Shown here one piece after another: positions 60,726 through 64,000 of a stretch of 64,000 nucleotides of DNA. Below the pieces are notes generated by a model, which worked only from the letters and a program-made list of their open reading frames with translations, searched no databases and was not told the origin of the DNA. Within the stretch, counting starts at the first letter, position 1. Each line of letters begins with the position of its first letter. Position numbers and translations under genes: made by a program. The stretch is taken from assembly GCF_014648475.1 (NCBI RefSeq), contig NZ_BMRE01000012.1:1-64000 (forward strand), given 5' to 3'. This DNA is from Lentzea flava (lineage in GTDB: Bacteria > Actinomycetota > Actinomycetes > Mycobacteriales > Pseudonocardiaceae).

Positions 60726-62282
60726 GTGGTCGCACCCCCCGCTGCGCCGGGATCGCCGGAATCGCCGGAATTGCCCGCTCACCGGCGGCGCCTGAGCCTT
60801 CCGGTGCTGACGCGCGCGGCACTCGCCGTCGCCGGCGGCGCGCTGATCCACCTGAGCTTTCCACCGCGGCCGCTGTGGTTCCTGGCGCCGGTCGGCTTCG
60901 CGTTGCTGGCGGCTGTGATCTTCCACCGGAAGGCGCGTGCGGGCTTCGGCTACGGCGTGCTGTTCGGGCTCGGGTTCATGGTGCCGCTGCTGCGGTGGAC
61001 CGGGGAGTTCGTCGGGCTGATCGCGTGGCTGCCGCTGGCGCTGGCGTGCGCGGTGATGATCTCCATCGCCACGACCGCGATGGCCGCGATCTCGCGGGTG
61101 CCGGGCTGGCCGGTGTGGGCGGCGTGCCTGTGGGTGGCGGACGAGGCGGTGCGCGGGGTGTTCCCGTTCGGCGGCTTCACCTGGGGCAAGGTCGCGTTCG
61201 GGCAGCCGGAGGGCTGGTACCTGCCGCTGGCGTCGCTCGGCGGCGCGCCGCTGGTGTCGTTCGCGGTGGTGCTGACCGGGTTCGGGCTGTTCTGGGTCTG
61301 GCGGAACTGGAAGCTCGGGCTGCCGCTGGTCGTGGCGTCGCTGCTGGCCGGGTTCGCGGTGCCGGTGGGCGTGGACGCCTCGGCAGGGACCGTCACCGTC
61401 GCCGCGATCCAGGGCAACGTGCCGCGCGCCGGGCTCGACTTCAACGCCCAGCGCCGCGCGGTGCTCGACAACCACGCCCGCAGGACCCTGCAGCTCGCCG
61501 CCGACGTGGCCGCGGGCAAGGCGAAGCAGCCCGACATCGTGATCTGGCCGGAGAACTCGTCCGACATCGACCCGTTCCGCAACGCCGACGCCGCCGCGGT
61601 GATCACCGCGGCGGCCGACGCGATCAAGGCGCCGATCGCGGTGGGCGCGGTGGTGGTCGACCGGCGCGACGGGCTGCCGCGCAACACGGTGGTGCTGTGG
61701 GAGCCCGGCAAGGGGCCGACCGACACCTACACCAAGCGCAAGCTGCAGCCCTTCGGCGAGACGATGCCGTGGCGGTCGTTCTTCCGGCTGTTCACGTCCA
61801 CGGTGGACCGGGCGGGGGTGTTCCAGCCCGGTTCGGACCCGGACGGTTTCGTCATGGGACCCGCGAAGGTCGCGATTGACACGTGTTACGAAGTGGCGTT
61901 CGACTCAGTTGTCCGCGACTCCGTGACGACCGGCGCGACGATCATCGCGATCCCGACGAACAACGCCACGTTCGGCTTCACGGAGATGACCTACCAGCAG
62001 CTTTCCATGTCACGCGTGCGTGCCGTCGAGCACGGGCGGGCGGTGGTCGTGGCGGCCACCTCCGGGGTCAGCGCCATCGTCGAACCCGACGGTTCCGTCA
62101 CTCGGAAGACTGGGCTCTTCGAGCCCGGTGCCCTGGTCGCGACACTGCCGCTGCGGTCACAGACTACGCTGGCCACTTGGCTAGGAGCCTGGCCCGAGTG
62201 GGTGCTGACCGCTGCGGGCCTTGTGGCGTTGGCGCTGGGCTTCACACGACGACGGAAGGACTCGAATGGCGCAGCAGCCTGA
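60726..62282 (+). CDS. lnt: Apolipoprotein N-acyltransferase
   Basis: A 518-residue membrane enzyme that N-acylates the lipoprotein cysteine. About seven to eight TM segments precede and follow a nitrilase-like domain with the expected catalytic triad: Glu in [11 protein letters not shown], Lys in [11 protein letters not shown] and Cys in [14 protein letters not shown] 60726 has no clear ribosome binding site. It overlaps ppm1 by 17 bp. In Mycobacterium tuberculosis the Lnt and mannosyltransferase domains are one protein (Ppm1); here they are two genes. It would modify the lipoproteins predicted at 31550 and 33903. Confidence 0.93.
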   Translation: MVAPPAAPGSPESPELPAHRRRLSLPVLTRAALAVAGGALIHLSFPPRPLWFLAPVGFALLAAVIFHRKARAGFGYGVLFGLGFMVPLLRWTGEFVGLIAWLPLALACAVMISIATTAMAAISRVPGWPVWAACLWVADEAVRGVFPFGGFTWGKVAFGQPEGWYLPLASLGGAPLVSFAVVLTGFGLFWVWRNWKLGLPLVVASLLAGFAVPVGVDASAGTVTVAAIQGNVPRAGLDFNAQRRAVLDNHARRTLQLAADVAAGKAKQPDIVIWPENSSDIDPFRNADAAAVITAAADAIKAPIAVGAVVVDRRDGLPRNTVVLWEPGKGPTDTYTKRKLQPFGETMPWRSFFRLFTSTVDRAGVFQPGSDPDGFVMGPAKVAIDTCYEVAFDSVVRDSVTTGATIIAIPTNNATFGFTEMTYQQLSMSRVRAVEHGRAVVVAATSGVSAIVEPDGSVTRKTGLFEPGALVATLPLRSQTTLATWLGAWPEWVLTAAGLVALALGFTRRRKDSNGAAA

Positions 62283-63033
62283 CCAGGAACTCGGGCAGGT
62301 GCTGGTGGTGATCCCGACCTACAACGAGCGGGACAACATCGGAAAGATCGTCAAGAGACTGCACACGGCACTGCCCGACGTGCACGTGCTGGTGGTCGAC
62401 GACGGCAGCCCCGATGGCACCGGCCAGCTCGCCGACGAGATGGCGGCCGCCGACGAGCGCGTCCACGTGATGCACCGCACCGAGAAGGCCGGCCTGGGCG
62501 CCGCGTACGTCGCGGGCTTCCAGTGGGCGCTGGAGCGCGACTACGGCGTCGTGTGCGAAATGGACGCCGACGGCTCGCACGCTCCGGAGCAGCTGCACCG
62601 GCTCCTCGACGCGCTGCCGCAGGCCGACCTCGTGCTCGGCTCGCGCTGGGTGCCCGGCGGCGAGGTCGTGAACTGGCCGACGCAGCGCAAGCTGTTGTCG
62701 CTGGGCGGCTCGCTGTACTCGCGGCTCGCGCTGGGCGCGAACATCCGCGACATGACGGGCGGCTACCGGGCGTTCCGCGCGGACACCCTGCGCAAGCTCA
62801 ACCTCGCCTCGGTCGCCTCCGCCGGCTACTGCTTCCAGATCGACCTGCTGTGGCGGACGCTGGAGCTCGGCTTCCGCGTGCGCGAGGTGCCGATCACGTT
62901 CCAGGAGCGCGAGTTCGGCGAGTCGAAGATGAGCGGCAACATCGTCCGCGAGGCGCTGATCCGCGTGACGAAGTGGGGCCTGCGCCGCCGCGGCACGCAG
63001 CTCAAGGAGCTCTTCTCCGGCAAGAAAAAGTAG
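62266..63033 (+). CDS. ppm1: Polyprenol monophosphomannose synthase
   Basis: A 255-residue GT2 glycosyltransferase that moves mannose from GDP-mannose to polyprenyl phosphate on the cytosolic face of the membrane. [25 protein letters not shown], the metal-binding [12 protein letters not shown] and [10 protein letters not shown] are the standard motifs, with [17 protein letters not shown] at the end. No membrane segment of its own; the overlapping lnt gene makes the membrane partner that Ppm1 is fused to in mycobacteria. ATG 62266 with GGAAGGA 5 bp upstream. Its product feeds GT-C enzymes such as the one at 292. Confidence 0.93.
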   Translation: MAQQPDQELGQVLVVIPTYNERDNIGKIVKRLHTALPDVHVLVVDDGSPDGTGQLADEMAAADERVHVMHRTEKAGLGAAYVAGFQWALERDYGVVCEMDADGSHAPEQLHRLLDALPQADLVLGSRWVPGGEVVNWPTQRKLLSLGGSLYSRLALGANIRDMTGGYRAFRADTLRKLNLASVASAGYCFQIDLLWRTLELGFRVREVPITFQEREFGESKMSGNIVREALIRVTKWGLRRRGTQLKELFSGKKK

Positions 63034-63042
63034 CACCGTCCA

Positions 63043-63073
63043 CCTCGGACCGTCCACATCGGGCGGTCCGAGG
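63043..63073 (+). terminator. Hairpin downstream of ppm1
   Basis: CCTCGGACCG (63043-63052) pairs with CGGTCCGAGG (63064-63073), 10-bp perfect stem with an 11-base loop and no T-run, 9 bp after the ppm1 stop. Confidence 0.75.
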
Positions 63074-63167
63074 CGTGTTCTGGGGGTCCTCGCGTGGCTG
63101 ATGGGCGGTGATCCGCCGGCGTCGACGCCGCCGCACCCGTCACCGCGAACTGACTCCCACGCGCATA

Positions 63168-63180
63168 CGATTCAAAATCG
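63168..63180. promoter_or_regulatory. Palindrome CGATTCAAAATCG upstream of the MerR-type gene
   Basis: CGATT-CAA-AATCG is a 5-bp inverted repeat with a 3-bp centre, 19 bp before the GTG of the MerR-type gene. Its exact reverse complement recurs at 63969-63981 over the end of the same gene. It is probably the operator of that regulator. Confidence 0.7.
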
Positions 63181-63199
63181 ATGCGGCGGAGGTGAACCT

Positions 63200-63988
63200 G
63201 TGGAGTGGAGTGCGGGCGCGGTCGCGCGGATGCTCGGCATCTCGCCCACGACCCTGCGCACGTGGGACCGGCGGTACGGTCTCGGGCCCAGCACGCGGCA
63301 CGAGGGCAAGCACCGCCGCTACAGCGAGGACGACGTCGAGCGCCTGAAGCGCATGGTCGAGCTGACCGGGTCCGGGGTCGCGCCCGCGTCGGCCGCCGCC
63401 TCGGTGATGCCGTCCGGTGACCTGGACTTCGAGGCCGCCGCCGACCTGCTCGACGCGGCACGGATGCGCAGGGTCGCCGTTGGGCTGATCGCACGCCACG
63501 GCGTCGTGCACACGTGGGACGCGGTGCTGATGCCGTTCCTGATCGCGCTCGGCGACCGGATCTCGTCGACCGCCTGCGGTGTCGAGGTCGAGCACGTCGC
63601 GAGCGGCAGCATCTCCGACGCGATGCGGGTGTCCGGCGTGGCGCTGGGGGAGCCGTCGGTGGTGCTGGCGTGCGCGCCGGACGAGCAGCACAGCCTGCCG
63701 TTGGACGTGCTGGCGGCCGCGCTCGCCGAGAAGGGGTGCGTGTCCCGCAACCTCGGGGCGCGCGTTCCCGCCGCCGCGCTGGTGAGTGCGGCGAATCGGC
63801 TGAAGCCGCGGGTCGTGTTCGTGTGGGCGCACGCCCAGGTGTATGCGCAGCAGGTGCCGCTGGCGGACCTCGGAGACGTTCCGGTGCTGGTCGGAGGGCC
63901 GGGGTGGGACGGAGTGCCGCTGCCGGAGGGCGTTGGGCGGGTGGCCACGCTGGGCTCTGCGGTTGAAACGATTTTGAATCGAATCTAG
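63200..63988 (+). CDS. MerR-type regulator with cobalamin-binding-like domain (CarH/LitR-like)
   Basis: A 262-residue regulator. Residues 1-70 form a MerR winged helix (SAGAVARMLGISPTTLRTWDRRYGLGPS, RRYSEDDVERLKRM). The rest resembles the four-helix bundle plus Rossmann B12-binding domain of CarH/LitR light sensors. The E-H pair of the CarH W-x9-E-H motif is kept (GVEVEH) but Trp is replaced by Ile; a candidate lower-ligand His is in PDEQHSLPL. It may sense adenosylcobalamin or have lost it. GTG 63200 with GGAGG 7 bp upstream. Two copies of a palindrome bracket the gene. Confidence 0.85.
   Translation: MEWSAGAVARMLGISPTTLRTWDRRYGLGPSTRHEGKHRRYSEDDVERLKRMVELTGSGVAPASAAASVMPSGDLDFEAAADLLDAARMRRVAVGLIARHGVVHTWDAVLMPFLIALGDRISSTACGVEVEHVASGSISDAMRVSGVALGEPSVVLACAPDEQHSLPLDVLAAALAEKGCVSRNLGARVPAAALVSAANRLKPRVVFVWAHAQVYAQQVPLADLGDVPVLVGGPGWDGVPLPEGVGRVATLGSAVETILNRI
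63969..63981. promoter_or_regulatory. Second palindrome CGATTTTGAATCG at the end of the MerR-type gene
   Basis: The exact reverse complement of the site at 63168-63180. It overlaps the last codons of the MerR-type gene and would lie in the promoter of the next gene to the right, outside the window. Confidence 0.7.
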
Positions 63989-64000
63989 ACTCTCTGGCAT

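Overview
The window is high-GC DNA with dense, often start/stop-overlapping genes, many GTG starts, and genes typical of a filamentous or mycolata-like actinobacterium: an SsgA-like sporulation protein, a split Lnt/Ppm1 pair, a GT87 mannosyltransferase, a SARP-type regulator and NLR-like STAND NTPases. This is most consistent with the Pseudonocardiaceae (Lentzea, Saccharothrix or Amycolatopsis relatives); that placement is inference from gene content and base composition.

Layout. 0.3-13 kb: GT87 membrane mannosyltransferase, NCS1 permease, a deletion scar joining an RraA-like and an MFS fragment, a secreted Asp-box (BNR) protein, DinB-like and PEP mutase/isocitrate lyase-like enzymes, an ECF sigma factor with a SnoaL domain, a P-loop kinase, MFS exporters, a BTAD regulator divergent from a DUF4242 gene, and a second deletion scar (cupin/MFS). 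13-15.6 kb: a TetR gene divergent from a secreted double-SnoaL protein across a 14-bp inverted repeat, then a GH12 protein whose acid/base Glu is Asn. 15.6-30 kb: kamA, fxsA, GNAT, SsgA-like, an LLM oxidoreductase with a GH13 enzyme, a very large KAP-TIR-NB-ARC protein ending in a degenerate EF-Tu-like module, then the operon kdd-amidohydrolase-kamD-kamE-kal, which with kamA gives most of the lysine-to-acyl-CoA (3,5-diaminohexanoate) pathway.

30-34.7 kb: DUF4331, TPR lipoprotein, NicO-type Ni/Co transporter and small lipoprotein in one transcription unit, then a short GntR regulator. 34.9-39.8 kb: an overlapping trio of acyl-CoA dehydrogenase, ADP-forming acyl-CoA synthetase and ThDP enzyme behind an operator that recurs almost unchanged at 48.27 kb, between an APC amino-acid permease and a Leu/Val/Phe/Glu-type dehydrogenase; I infer one amino-acid catabolic regulon. 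39.8-44.9 kb: a 1699-residue NACHT protein with a RHIM-like N-terminal motif and a long HEAT-like repeat array. 45-50 kb: secreted DUF4360 protein, a minimal Rho paralogue, the permease and dehydrogenase, and a DUF1062 protein.

50-64 kb: UvrA-like/GNAT/EF-hand unit, a surface-anchored CARDB-like protein, DUF4239 and PspC membrane proteins, an AMP-ligase/TetR unit, lnt-ppm1, and a MerR regulator with a cobalamin-binding-like domain bracketed by two copies of a palindrome.

The most promising unusual system is the KAP-TIR-NB-ARC-EF-Tu-like protein (21.2-24.7 kb). It looks like a bacterial NLR carrying an integrated EF-Tu mimic, and it shares the window with a second NLR-like protein (39.8-44.9 kb). 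No tRNA, rRNA, CRISPR array or intact insertion sequence was seen.
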